A DNA stretch of 64,000 nt from Rothia dentocariosa ATCC 17931 (lineage in GTDB: Bacteria > Actinomycetota > Actinomycetes > Actinomycetales > Micrococcaceae): contig NC_014643.1 of NCBI RefSeq assembly GCF_000164695.2, forward strand, positions 930,001-994,000, in the 5' to 3' direction. The position numbers and the translations under genes were made by a program. This document shows positions 8,236-15,948 of this stretch, piece by piece. The notes below the pieces were generated by a model that ran no database searches, was not told where the DNA came from, and worked only from the letters and a program-made list of their open reading frames with translations. How positions within the stretch are numbered: the stretch's first letter is position 1; each line of letters begins with the position of its first letter.

Positions 8236-9054
8236 ATGCCGCGTCCACCGCTGAACCGTGATACGACCCTTTGCATTTCCCTGTCTGGACGACCGTCAAA
8301 CCACGGCATCAAGTTCCACAATTATCTGTATGAGAAACACGGCCTTGATTACCTGTATAAGGCGATGACAACCACGGATATTGAGGGTGCTATCGCGGGT
8401 GTGCGCGCCCTGGGTATTCGCGGGTGCTCCGTTTCTATGCCCTTCAAACAGGCGGTTATTCCGCTCATGGACGAGGTCGATCATTCGGCGCAGGTCATTG
8501 GGGCGGTCAATACTATCGTCAATACGGACGGGCACCTGCACGCCTACAATACCGACGTGATTGCGGTAGCTTCCTTGCTGAAATCGCATGCTGTTGATCC
8601 TAATCTGCCGTTTCTTCTGCGCGGTTCGGGCGGCATGGCGGCGGCCGTTGCGGGTGCCTTCTACGATGCTGGATTCCGGGCGGGCACTATTATCGCTCGC
8701 AATGAGGATGCAGGCACGGCGCTCGCACACCGGTACGGGTATGCGTGGGTGCCTGAACCCGGCGATCTTACCGCTCCAGTGATTGTGAATGTTACCCCGA
8801 TCGGTATGTCTGGCGGTGCCGAGAGCGAGCAGCTGGCATATCCGCAACCCACGATTGAGGCGGCGTCGGTGGTATTCGATGTTGTGGCGGTGCCTGTGGA
8901 AACCCCGCTGATTCGTGCTGCTCGCGCTGCTGGTCGTGAGGTTATCACGGGCGGCGAGGTGATTGCTCTGCAGGCGGCTGAACAATTCCGGCTGTATACG
9001 GGCGTCACGCTTAGCCCCGATGACATTGCTCAGGCTGAAGCGCAGGCGAACTAG
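8236..9054 (+). CDS. shikimate dehydrogenase-like protein (AroE family)
   Basis: A 272-residue AroE-family protein. The catalytic Lys is in SMPFKQAV, followed by GAVNT, the shikimate-side NTD motif, a Rossmann stretch RGSGGMAAAVAGAF and VNVTPIGM. The substrate-binding N-terminal segment reads SGRPSNHGIKFHN, unlike the usual HSxSP of biosynthetic AroE, so it may be a paralogue acting on quinate or another hydroxy acid. It lies in an operon with the mycoredoxin gene and is closed by a terminator at 9074-9102. Confidence 0.78.
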   Translation: MPRPPLNRDTTLCISLSGRPSNHGIKFHNYLYEKHGLDYLYKAMTTTDIEGAIAGVRALGIRGCSVSMPFKQAVIPLMDEVDHSAQVIGAVNTIVNTDGHLHAYNTDVIAVASLLKSHAVDPNLPFLLRGSGGMAAAVAGAFYDAGFRAGTIIARNEDAGTALAHRYGYAWVPEPGDLTAPVIVNVTPIGMSGGAESEQLAYPQPTIEAASVVFDVVAVPVETPLIRAARAAGREVITGGEVIALQAAEQFRLYTGVTLSPDDIAQAEAQAN

Positions 9055-9073
9055 TCCGTACAAGCGTTCCTCT

Positions 9074-9102
9074 GGGTGCAGTTCGTTGATCGAACTGCAC
9101 CC
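9074..9102 (+). terminator. intrinsic terminator
   Basis: Perfect 12-bp stem GGGTGCAGTTCG with its complement, 5-nt loop, followed by GTTTTTTG. It ends the mycoredoxin/AroE-like operon. The T-tract runs into a TGTAATTACA palindrome at 9109-9118. Confidence 0.9.
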
Positions 9103-9134
9103 GTTTTTTGTAATTACACATCCTGGGTTTTAAG

Positions 9135-9403
9135 TTTTCCACAGGTGGGGATAAACATGGGGAAAACCTTACATGCCTGTAATTTCGAGATGATAAAGCC
9201 TTCTATCCACAGGTACTTACGGGGTACTAACAAATGTGAAATTACATCACTGTAGTTATTCACAGTGTGGAAAACCCATGTGGATAATCAAAAAATACAG
9301 GTGTTTTTCTGTGTTTTAAAGCAATCGGTGGACCACCGTATCCCACCCAGTCCCCACGGGGAAACTTGGGATGCTGCGGCCCACCGAAAATTAGTTATCC
9401 ACA
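9135..9403. promoter_or_regulatory. cluster of six DnaA-box-like sequences
   Basis: Within 270 bp between the AroE-like and rhomboid genes lie TTTTCCACA (9135-9143), CTATCCACA (9203-9211), TTATTCACA (9256-9264), TGTGGAAAA (9266-9274), TGTGGATAA (9279-9287, perfect box on the minus strand) and TTATCCACA (9395-9403, perfect). The density is like that around dnaA, 17 kb away. Possible jobs are DnaA titration, a regulatory locus like datA/DARS, or a former origin part. Function is inferred; the boxes are seen directly. Confidence 0.7.
9325..9387 (-). terminator. bulged GC-rich hairpin after the rhomboid gene
   Basis: TCGGTGG at 9325-9331 pairs with CCACCGA at 9381-9387, with further pairing inside (CCG/CGG, TCCCA/TGGGA) and a nested CCCCACGGGG. 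It starts 30 bp past the rhomboid stop on the minus strand; the following sequence TTGCTTTAAAAC is only moderately T-rich. Confidence 0.45.
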
Positions 9404-9416
9404 GGTTTTTCGAGCG

Positions 9417-10202
9417 TTACCTTCGGATACTTCGTGTTCGCTGAATAATCTGAGGCGCTAAAAGCACCGCCGTAGCAAGAGCACCGATCACAAAACCACC
9501 CGCGTGAGCCTGCCAGGAAATCCCGGGAACGAGGAAGCCAAAGGCAACGTTCACAGCGATCATAATCATGAGGGCCCGTATATTATCCCGTTCGCGCAGA
9601 ACCACCATAATCACCAGGTAGGCACCGATCAGCCCGAAAATACCGCCGGATGCGCCCACAACCTCCGCAGTTGGATCGTCCAGAAGAAGTACGCCGAAAG
9701 AACCGCCTACGATGGAGAGCAGGTATACGAGCAGGTACCGCCACCATCCCATCATCTGTTCAAGGGCAATACCAAAGATATAGAGGGAGAGCATATTCAT
9801 CACAATATGTGAGTAATCGTTCTGTGAGTGTAAGAAACCACTGGTCAGCACACGATAGTACTCCCCCGTGAATTCGGTGTAATCCCATTTCAGGGCAAAC
9901 ATGGAATACACCCAATACTGCGGGATGATGAGCTGAAGCAGATATACCACTACGTTAATCCCGATCAGGGTGTAAGTTACGTAGGGAACGAACCTGCGCG
10001 GTGCGCGCGCCTGATATTGGCGTCCATATAGCTCTCGGTAGCAGTCAGGACAGATCATCCCGACATCCAGATTAATTTGGCATTCCCCGCAGGCGGGACG
10101 CATGCACCGTTTACACCGTGCATAGCTCACACGGTCGGAATGCCGCGGGCAGGTGGGCTCCGTCTGAGAGCTATTTTGCTGTGGATTAGATGAGTAGTCC
10201 AC
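9417..10202 (-). CDS. rhomboid-family intramembrane serine protease with N-terminal zinc-binding domain
   Basis: A 261-residue protein. Residues about 18-60 hold a B-box-like zinc-binding Cys/His cluster (CPRHSDR.. CKRCMRPACGEC ... CPDC). A six-TM rhomboid domain follows, with the catalytic Ser in GASGGIFG and the catalytic His in SWQAHAGGF; the HN of HIVMNMLSLY supports the family. It cleaves membrane proteins within the bilayer; substrates are unknown. This domain pairing is common in actinobacteria. The gene lies downstream of the cyclophilin gene, separated by a hairpin. Confidence 0.9.
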   Translation of the reverse strand: MDYSSNPQQNSSQTEPTCPRHSDRVSYARCKRCMRPACGECQINLDVGMICPDCYRELYGRQYQARAPRRFVPYVTYTLIGINVVVYLLQLIIPQYWVYSMFALKWDYTEFTGEYYRVLTSGFLHSQNDYSHIVMNMLSLYIFGIALEQMMGWWRYLLVYLLSIVGGSFGVLLLDDPTAEVVGASGGIFGLIGAYLVIMVVLRERDNIRALMIMIAVNVAFGFLVPGISWQAHAGGFVIGALATAVLLAPQIIQRTRSIRR

Positions 10203-10284
10203 GTTTTTCCTTTCATACGCTCTTACTCAGTCCCTCGGTTCCCGTGGGCCGACCTATGGATACGCGAAGAACGCAGATACGGTG

Positions 10285-10317
10285 AAGGACCCGTCCCGGT
10301 TGCCCAGGCGGGTCCTT
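10285..10317 (-). terminator. hairpin between cyclophilin and rhomboid genes
   Basis: AAGGACCCG and CGGGTCCTT form a perfect 9-bp stem 14 bp after the cyclophilin stop on the minus strand. The T-tract is poor, so read-through to the rhomboid gene is possible. Confidence 0.55.
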
Positions 10318-10330
10318 TCCCAACACGAAA

Positions 10331-10858
10331 TTAGAGTTTCTTAATGTCGATTGAAGAGATCACAACGTCCTTTACCGGGCGATCCTGTGCACCGGTTTCA
10401 ACGCTTTCAATAGCGTCTACAACCTTCTTTGAAGCTTCGTCGGCAACCTCACCGAAGATGGTGTGGCGACCGTTCAGCCAAGGAGTCTCTGCCGTGGTAA
10501 TGAAGAACTGCGAGCCGTTGGTGCCGGGGCCTGCGTTCGCCATTGCGAGCAGGTAGGGCTTAGAGAAAGAAAGCTCGGGGTGAATCTCGTCCTTGAACTG
10601 GTAGCCGGGACCGCCAATACCCATGCCGAGAGGGTCACCGCCTTGAATCATGAAGTCCTTGATAATACGGTGGAACACCACATCTTTGTAGAGCGGAGTG
10701 TTCATAACCTCGCCGCTGCGGGGGTGCTTCCACTCTTTAGAACCGTCTGCCAGACCGATAAAGTTCTCAACGGTCAGCGGTGCATGGTTGCCAAAGAGAT
10801 CAACGACGATATCACCGTAGTTGGTGTGAATAGTTGCTTGAGCTGTTGCATTAGTCAT
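10331..10858 (-). CDS. peptidyl-prolyl cis-trans isomerase (cyclophilin)
   Basis: A 175-residue single-domain cyclophilin without a signal peptide, so cytoplasmic. It shows the family core: the start of the fold at TIHTNYGDIVVDLF, VVFHRIIKDFMIQGGDP with the catalytic Arg, GTNGSQFFITTAETPWLNGRHTIFGEV with the Gln-Phe-Phe and Trp positions. It catalyses proline isomerisation during folding. This gene is regularly found in the oriC region of actinobacteria. Confidence 0.92.
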   Translation of the reverse strand: MTNATAQATIHTNYGDIVVDLFGNHAPLTVENFIGLADGSKEWKHPRSGEVMNTPLYKDVVFHRIIKDFMIQGGDPLGMGIGGPGYQFKDEIHPELSFSKPYLLAMANAGPGTNGSQFFITTAETPWLNGRHTIFGEVADEASKKVVDAIESVETGAQDRPVKDVVISSIDIKKL

Positions 10859-11076
10859 AGGTCTATTTTGTCATGTTGTCTCTATGATGCGCTAGAAGCC
10901 GCGCTATCACGGCGTCACGTTAAATTTAGCCTGCTGAGAAAACACGGGCGGTTTATCAGTATTTTTAGCTGAGGTGAGGGTTTCAACAAGCATTTTTCAG
11001 GGTAATTCCTTATGCTGAGAGGTGAACATTTACCCGCGTACGTGAGGTATTGCGGTATGACTAATGGAGGTTCACG

Positions 11077-11418
11077 ATGTTCTGCAAAAAGCGCAAGGCT
11101 CGTAAAGCCGCGAAGAATTCGGCTGTCGTCGCCGCTATGGCCATGGCAGAGAAGGCCGATGACCTGAATATCCCCGGGCACGCAGATATGTTTGCTGAGA
11201 AGCTCACCGGCAAGAAAAAAGCCATGAAGAAGGCTCGCAAAACCGCCTCGAAAACCGCACGCAAGGCTCATAAAGAGCTGGCACGCATCGAGCGCAACGG
11301 CGGTAAGCGCCCCCGTAAGGGTCTAGCTCTGGTGGGTCTGGTTCTTGCGCTGGGGATTGGAGGCGTTGCCGCCTACAACGCGGCCCGCCCGGTTGAAGAC
11401 CCCTGGAAGAGCGCCTAG
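11077..11418 (+). CDS. small basic protein with one C-terminal TM segment
   Basis: A 113-residue protein. Residues 1-85 are strongly basic (repeats of KKRKARKAAK, KKKAMKKARK, KTARKAHKEL) and likely helical. A hydrophobic segment GLALVGLVLALGIGGVAAY spans about residues 86-104, with a short tail. GGAGG lies just upstream of the ATG. The layout suggests a cytoplasmic cationic arm held at the membrane, but no family is recognised. A hairpin follows the stop. Confidence 0.7.
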   Translation: MFCKKRKARKAAKNSAVVAAMAMAEKADDLNIPGHADMFAEKLTGKKKAMKKARKTASKTARKAHKELARIERNGGKRPRKGLALVGLVLALGIGGVAAYNAARPVEDPWKSA

Positions 11419-11439
11419 TTACCCCTCTCCCCCATATCC

Positions 11440-11498
11440 GAAAAGCCATTTTCTTGATTCCCTTGTTCTACAGGGTGGATCGCGGAAGATGGCTTTTC
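11440..11498 (+). terminator. long-loop terminator
   Basis: GAAAAGCCAT at 11440-11449 pairs with ATGGCTTTTC at 11489-11498, followed by TGTTTTTAAGG. The 39-nt loop can form a small inner hairpin (CCCTTG..CAGGG). It ends the basic membrane-protein gene. Confidence 0.65.
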
Positions 11499-11565
11499 TG
11501 TTTTTAAGGTTCCTCTACTGAGGTCATATAAGTCTGATGCCAGTACCAACGTGCAAACACGTAGT

Positions 11566-11957
11566 TCACTGTGTACGCCCACTGGGTTCTAGAAGCTTCA
11601 AGATGGCAATCGAGACAAAGAGAGCCGATACCAACCAAAGGAGATCTCCCCAGCCGAAAGGTCGAAAGAATGCGACGCCAAAGCCCGTGATCATCGCGGA
11701 TGCTGCCGCTAAGATTACCGAAGTAATCAGCGGAACACGGCGCGGCAGAAAGAAGTGGGCAGTCCATAATAGGGCCATCAGGAAGAAAATGGCAGATAGT
11801 CCTCGCCACCACGGTTCCAACTTGGCGATCCCGGTATCGTCCGAGGTGACAACTGCGGCTACCCAGCCGATGATAAAACCAGTGCCACAACGGTCACGGC
11901 CATAAGACCTGAAGCCACGCGGGAAATGTCGTTATCCTTTTTCATCATATCGGTCAT
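11566..11957 (-). pseudogene. four-TM small membrane protein, frameshifted
   Basis: The 84-residue frame 11566-11820 has three hydrophobic segments (SAIFFLMALLWTAHFF, LITSVILAAASAMITGF, LLWLVSALFVSIAIL) but no good start. Upstream, from the ATG at 11957, another frame reads MTDMMKKDNDISRVASGLMAVTVVALV and stops at once after a run of four A (11875-11878 on the plus strand). One more base in that run joins the two into a four-TM protein of about 131 residues. The family is not recognised. Real decay, slippage control or a homopolymer sequence error all fit. Confidence 0.6.
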
Positions 11958-12233
11958 CAAGGTGCTCCCATCGCCCAGGCAGAGCTTCTATCCCACTGTT
12001 TATACCTATCACGGTTAGATCACAAAGGGCGGCGCCAAAAGCATCATTGGACGGATATTGGCTGAATATTCAGCGCCGCAGCAGATAGAGCCTGCTGAAT
12101 TATCTGGTGAAGAAGACTATTTCGACAAGGATAAGTCATATGCACAGCAGAAGGCTAGTAGGTTCGGTATTGTGCAGACACGCATTCTGACCATTAGCCC
12201 GTTGTATATGCAGCAAGCAGGCAGATATAGCAA
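11958..12233. other. gap with no convincing gene
   Basis: About 275 bp between the broken membrane gene and the 5S terminator. A 72-codon open frame (12058-12276) starts at TTG, lacks a ribosome site, and runs through the terminator into the 5S gene, so it was not accepted. No other signal was seen. Confidence 0.5.
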
Positions 12234-12264
12234 AGAGGCCTCAGACATAACGTCTGAGACCTCT
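12234..12264 (-). terminator. terminator of tRNA-Ala/5S copy 1
   Basis: Arms of 13 bases (AGAGGCCTCAGAC and GTCTGAGACCTCT, one wobble) close 12 bp after the 5S 3' end on the minus strand, followed by TTGCTATAT. Its sequence differs entirely from the terminator of copy 2, so the duplication does not include it. Confidence 0.75.
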
Positions 12265-12275
12265 TCAGAAAACTA

Positions 12276-12394
12276 GTCCGGCGACAACCTACTCTCCCAC
12301 ACCCATCAAAGTGCAGTACCATCAGCGCAAAGAGGCTTAGCTACTGGGTTCGGAATGGAACCAGGCGTTTCCCTCTCACTATAATCACCGAAAC
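12276..12394 (-). rRNA. rrf: 5S ribosomal RNA, copy 1
   Basis: On the minus strand the RNA begins GTTTCGGTGATTATAG and holds the universal 5S segments GGAAACGCCTGGTTCCATTC, CCGAACCCAGTAGCTAAGCC and GATGGTACTGCA, ending GTAGGTTGTCGCCGGACT; the ends can pair as helix I. About 119 nt. It follows tRNA-Ala by one base and has its own promoter and terminator. It is not linked to 16S and 23S. Sequence identical to copy 2 at 16326-16444. Ends are approximate by a few bases. Confidence 0.93.
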
Positions 12395-12395
12395 G

Positions 12396-12468
12396 TGGAG
12401 GCGAGGGGACTCGAACCCCTAACCCTCTGCTTGCAAAGCAGATGCGCTACCAATTGCGCCACGCCCCC
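12396..12468 (-). tRNA. tRNA-Ala (anticodon TGC), copy 1
   Basis: A 73-nt cloverleaf on the minus strand: acceptor GGGGGCG paired with CGCCTCC, anticodon loop CTTTGCAAA with anticodon TGC, T arm GGGGTTCGAGTCCCC, discriminator A. The 3' CCA is not encoded (next bases are CG). It decodes GCN alanine codons. Identical to copy 2. Confidence 0.95.
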
Positions 12469-12481
12469 GCGGTGCTCTACT

Positions 12482-12511
12482 ACTATAAACTACTTTTTAT
12501 AACGTAAGCAA
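12482..12511 (-). promoter_or_regulatory. promoter of tRNA-Ala/5S copy 1
   Basis: On the minus strand TTGCTT (12511-12506), 18 bp spacer, TATAGT (12487-12482), placing the start point about 7 bp before the tRNA. The -10 hexamer is the same as in the two rRNA promoters and the tRNA-Ile promoter. Confidence 0.65.
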
Positions 12512-12551
12512 ATCCAGCAGAGCGTTTCTTATGAGAAGTACATCACAAGAT

Positions 12552-13595
12552 TTACAGACCCCTAAAAATTGTTTCCTTCACACGAATGTGCATTTCTTTG
12601 AGCCCCTCCAGCGTGACCCTCTGTTCACGCATATACGTTTGAGCCACATCGACGAGGTCTTCGGGATTTCCATCAATAACAATAATCAGACTGTCCTTCT
12701 CCCCCGACTTACGGCTGCTGCTTTTTCCTGAGGTATCGTCTATCCAGCGTGCCGTGAAGCTCTTCAAGTTATTGAATTCCTGGGTCTCCATAGCATCCTG
12801 AAGCGCCATAGTTATCAGATTCAAACGCTCGGCACCCAAAACCTGAATTGAAATATCCGCGGTAGCACCCGAAGGAACCTGAAGTTTATTGCGCTGCACG
12901 GTATATTGCACTCGCATTCCCTGCGAGAACTGCGCGTTTTGCAGGGTTCGCAGATTTTCCTTGATCTTGTTCCATGCGCCCTTCGTGAGGCTTGCATCGA
13001 CGTCAAGGGTATTCGAATCGTTGTCTTTTTGAATGCTCAACGCATCAACAGCATAGCGAGGTACTGAAACCCCTAGAATTGTTCCCCACTCAGCTTCGGA
13101 TATTCCTTGTGGGGCAGGAATGGTCATAGCTGCTTCATTATCCGAGGGTTCAAGAGTAATGGACTCGGGGTGTCCATATTCCCACAAGGCCGAAAGAGCA
13201 CGTGCGGTACCGGCAGAATCTTGTCGCCCACGACTCGTTATCGAGATACGCCCAATAAGTTCAAGATTATCCTCAGAGTTATCGTCCTTGTTCCGACCCT
13301 GAATCGTAAATTCTTCGACCTTGAGATAGGTTCCGTCAATATTCTCTCGAATATCGCGCTCCCATTTTTCAAGCTGTTTCCTCCGCGAAACAGTCGCCGC
13401 CGCCTCATCGCCTAATATTCCAGCACGGGCAAATTGGGGCATCATCGCAACAACGTCGGCAGCCACGATGCATCCCGCCGTCAGCAAAAGCGAGCGCCTG
13501 CTCAGAGAATTCACGCGCTGAGGAACATATTTCTTCCATCCGCTAGACTGAGCATCTTTGTGTGCAACATCGTTATTTTCCGCGTTCTGCGACAT
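12552..13595 (-). CDS. secreted or membrane-anchored hypothetical protein
   Basis: A 347-residue protein. After a polar 30-residue N-terminus comes SLSRRSLLLTAGCIVAADVVAMM, a signal or anchor with a twin Arg and a Cys in a lipobox-like context (TAGC), so export by Tat or Sec with possible lipidation. The mature part has alternating strands and an extended helical/charged region (about 60-90) and ends in a section with VTLEGLKEMHIRVKE. Not recognised. It is a single gene with the tRNA-Ala promoter downstream of its stop. Confidence 0.65.
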   Translation of the reverse strand: MSQNAENNDVAHKDAQSSGWKKYVPQRVNSLSRRSLLLTAGCIVAADVVAMMPQFARAGILGDEAAATVSRRKQLEKWERDIRENIDGTYLKVEEFTIQGRNKDDNSEDNLELIGRISITSRGRQDSAGTARALSALWEYGHPESITLEPSDNEAAMTIPAPQGISEAEWGTILGVSVPRYAVDALSIQKDNDSNTLDVDASLTKGAWNKIKENLRTLQNAQFSQGMRVQYTVQRNKLQVPSGATADISIQVLGAERLNLITMALQDAMETQEFNNLKSFTARWIDDTSGKSSSRKSGEKDSLIIVIDGNPEDLVDVAQTYMREQRVTLEGLKEMHIRVKETIFRGL

Positions 13596-13753
13596 TACGA
13601 TATTCCTTTCACCGGTGAGTGAGATTCTACGTTTTTATCTCTACTCCCAGAATACCCAATACCGTCGCAGAAGAACTCATCAGGACTGTCTCATCCGCTT
13701 CACATCACATGAGATTACGTTCAGGCAGATTAGTACGCGCGCCATAAACACTT

Positions 13754-13798
13754 AAAGCTGTGGGGCAAGAATTACTGCAATTCTTGCCCCACAGCTTT
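13754..13798 (-). terminator. strong 20-bp hairpin
   Basis: AAAGCTGTGGGGCAAGAATT is perfectly paired with its complement over a 5-nt loop, 14 bp past the stop of the DUF3349 gene. Long perfect stem; on the minus strand it is followed by AAGTGTTTATG, so the T-tract is short. Confidence 0.75.
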
Positions 13799-13812
13799 GT
13801 CTTCGGATTATC

Positions 13813-14298
13813 CTAGGCAGATTCAGCTTTTTGAGTTTCTTCTTCATGCTGCCCGGCATTGTTTTGTTCAAGTGCCTCGTTCTGGAGTGTCACATCGGCT
13901 GCCGCAAGTTCGGCAATACGGATTTCCCCGGTAGTGGGGTCATCATAGGTGACATATTCAGGATGCCCCTCGATCTCAGTACCGTCATTTACGTGAGTCT
14001 CCGATATTAAGAAACCGTGTGCACCTAAAATTTTGGCGACTCGGTCAATATCTTGAGGGGTTGGCGTATGGTCTACCACACGACGAATGTATTCGTTAAT
14101 GCGTTGGTCACTTACATACGCCTCGCCGCGAGCGGCACGCGACTGCATAAGACGACGCACAACTTCTTGAAGCTGTTCATCAGTCAAACGCATTTTCAAA
14201 ATTGCCATAACCGCTGCACGGTCTTGAACAGGAACGTCCTTCGGGTAACCGACACTGAGCCAGTCAACAACACGCGAGATGATGTTTTTATCCGGCAT
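13813..14298 (-). CDS. DUF3349-family protein
   Basis: A 161-residue soluble protein. Residues 1-100 show the actinobacterial DUF3349 pattern: WLSVGYPKDVPVQDRAAVMAILKMRLTDEQLQEVVRRL, then a second similar helical unit YVSDQRINEYIRRVVDHTPTPQDIDRVAKIL. The C-terminal 60 residues are acidic and low in complexity. The family is found only in actinobacteria and has no known biochemical role. It lies 47 bp downstream of the phosphate-transport pair on the same strand. Confidence 0.8.
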   Translation of the reverse strand: MPDKNIISRVVDWLSVGYPKDVPVQDRAAVMAILKMRLTDEQLQEVVRRLMQSRAARGEAYVSDQRINEYIRRVVDHTPTPQDIDRVAKILGAHGFLISETHVNDGTEIEGHPEYVTYDDPTTGEIRIAELAAADVTLQNEALEQNNAGQHEEETQKAESA

Positions 14299-14345
14299 CG
14301 GATACCTCCTCTATACGTTCATCATATCTATCTTCAAGCATGTAT

Positions 14346-14648
14346 TTAGTGACCTCCACCGGTCACACCAAAGATATTCCACCCAAAAGTATGGAAGATG
14401 AAATCTTTGGCGACCCACAGAATGCCAATAAACACAATTCCTATGATGATAGCAAATACAACGCTCGCGGCAATCTTTGAACCGCGACTAGGAGGCTGAA
14501 TCTCGATGAGTTTACCGTCTGCCGTGTACTCGGTATCCCCCGCCAGCAAGCGCATTCCAAAGGCATAGAGTGCTGGCAAACCGGCACCTAAGAAAAGCCC
14601 AGCAAGAACAACAGGGACGATTTTTTCAAACAATTCGAAAAGAGACAT
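14346..14648 (-). CDS. small membrane protein coupled to the Pit transporter
   Basis: A 100-residue protein with two TM segments (about residues 9-32 and 62-85) and a charged loop between them. Its ATG overlaps the pit stop by one base (TAATG), which indicates translational coupling, so it probably accompanies or tunes the phosphate permease. Such a partner is common next to actinobacterial pit genes; its function is not established. Confidence 0.7.
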   Translation of the reverse strand: MSLFELFEKIVPVVLAGLFLGAGLPALYAFGMRLLAGDTEYTADGKLIEIQPPSRGSKIAASVVFAIIIGIVFIGILWVAKDFIFHTFGWNIFGVTGGGH

Positions 14649-15913
14649 TATGCACCCGCCTTTTCACGTGCCGGAGAGGGTAATTCAGTAATGTCTTGAT
14701 CGTCGCTTCGACGACTCTCAAGAGTTTCGTCCTGAGTCTTCTCAGTCTCCCCATTCTTGCTGTCGTTCCAGTCGGCGGTTACGTTCGATGCATCCACAGC
14801 ATCCTTCTGGGAATGGCGCCACATCCAGATACTAAAGGCCAGCAGGATCAAGAAGACAACCAATTCACCCACGTAATGAGTGTTCGTCAGGTTATTCAGT
14901 CCCGTACCAATCAGCCACGTAATAGCACCGATAGCGGCAGCGGCGGGAAGAGTAATAACCCAGGCGATCACCATACGCCCGGCAACACCCCAGCGTACTT
15001 CTGCGCCTTTACGACCCAAACCGGTACCCAGAATTGAGCCGGTAGCAACATGGGTGGTCGAAAGTGCCATGCCAAAGTGCGAAGAGGTCAGAATAATTGC
15101 TGCGGAGGCTCCGTCGGCGGCTACGCCCTGCGGGGTATCAACTTCCACAATGCCCTTGCCTAGGGTGCGGATAATGCGCCAGCCACCCAGGTAGGTACCC
15201 AAAGCAATGGCTATGGCACAGGATGCTTTGACCCAGAACGGGATAGCATCGTCGTCTTTTACGGTACCGGAAGCAACTAGGGCTAGGAAGATCACGCCCA
15301 TAGTTTTCTGCGCATCGTTGGTGCCGTGCGCCAAGGACATAAGGGATGCGGTGCCCACCTGACCCCAACGGAATCCGTTGGTCTTCTTATCATCAGATAC
15401 CGGCGAGGCGACGCGGTATACCAGCCATGTACCCACCGTAGAAACAAGAGCCGCTACAACCGGGGACATCACGGCGGGAATTACGATCTTGGAAACAACG
15501 CCTTCCCACTGCACACCATTGAGCCCCATAGCGGCAAGCGCGGAACCGATCAAACCACCAAAAAGAGCGTGGGAAGAACTGGAGGGAAGCCCAAAAAGCC
15601 AGGTCAGCACATTCCAGAGAATACCGCCTACAAGGCCGGTAAAGACGATCAACATGAGATCGGCGCCGTTGGTACTGATATCAATCCTGTCAAGGTTTAC
15701 CAGCCCTTTACCGACGGTTTTAGCAACCTCAACGGATAGAAAGGCACCCACTAGGTTCAGCGATGCTGACAACGCCACCACTGTCTTAGGCTTAAGCGCA
15801 CCGGTAGCGATGGAGGTCGCCATCGCGTTTCCGGTATCGTGAAAGCCGTTTGTGAAGTCGAAGGCCAGTGCCGTCAACACCACAATCACGAGGATGATAA
15901 GTTCAGTAGTCAC
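14648..15913 (-). CDS. pit: low-affinity inorganic phosphate transporter, PiT family
   Basis: A 421-residue permease with about ten TM segments. The PiT repeat signatures are clear: FDFTNGFHDTGNAMATSIATGAL near the N-terminus and the second copy MSLAHGTNDAQKTMGVIFLAL in the middle. It imports metal-phosphate with protons. The start is a GTG without a Shine-Dalgarno sequence; a CATAAT box 7 bp upstream and TTTAGA 17 bp further suggest a leaderless mRNA. The C-terminal 50 residues are polar and cytoplasmic. A PHO-box-like repeat lies 250 bp upstream. Confidence 0.92.
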   Translation of the reverse strand: MTTELIILVIVVLTALAFDFTNGFHDTGNAMATSIATGALKPKTVVALSASLNLVGAFLSVEVAKTVGKGLVNLDRIDISTNGADLMLIVFTGLVGGILWNVLTWLFGLPSSSSHALFGGLIGSALAAMGLNGVQWEGVVSKIVIPAVMSPVVAALVSTVGTWLVYRVASPVSDDKKTNGFRWGQVGTASLMSLAHGTNDAQKTMGVIFLALVASGTVKDDDAIPFWVKASCAIAIALGTYLGGWRIIRTLGKGIVEVDTPQGVAADGASAAIILTSSHFGMALSTTHVATGSILGTGLGRKGAEVRWGVAGRMVIAWVITLPAAAAIGAITWLIGTGLNNLTNTHYVGELVVFLILLAFSIWMWRHSQKDAVDASNVTADWNDSKNGETEKTQDETLESRRSDDQDITELPSPAREKAGA

Positions 15914-15919
15914 ATTTTG

Positions 15920-15948
15920 ATTATGGAATGTCTCGCGTAAAATCTAAA
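15920..15948 (-). promoter_or_regulatory. probable leaderless promoter of pit
   Basis: On the minus strand TTTAGA (15948-15943), 17-bp spacer, CATAAT (15925-15920), six bases before the GTG start at 15913. No ribosome site precedes the GTG, which fits transcription starting at the start codon. Confidence 0.45.

Noticed and set aside
12058..12276. 72-codon frame before the 5S gene
   Set aside because: It starts at TTG without a ribosome site and runs through the terminator hairpin up to the 5S 3' end; the overlap argues against translation.
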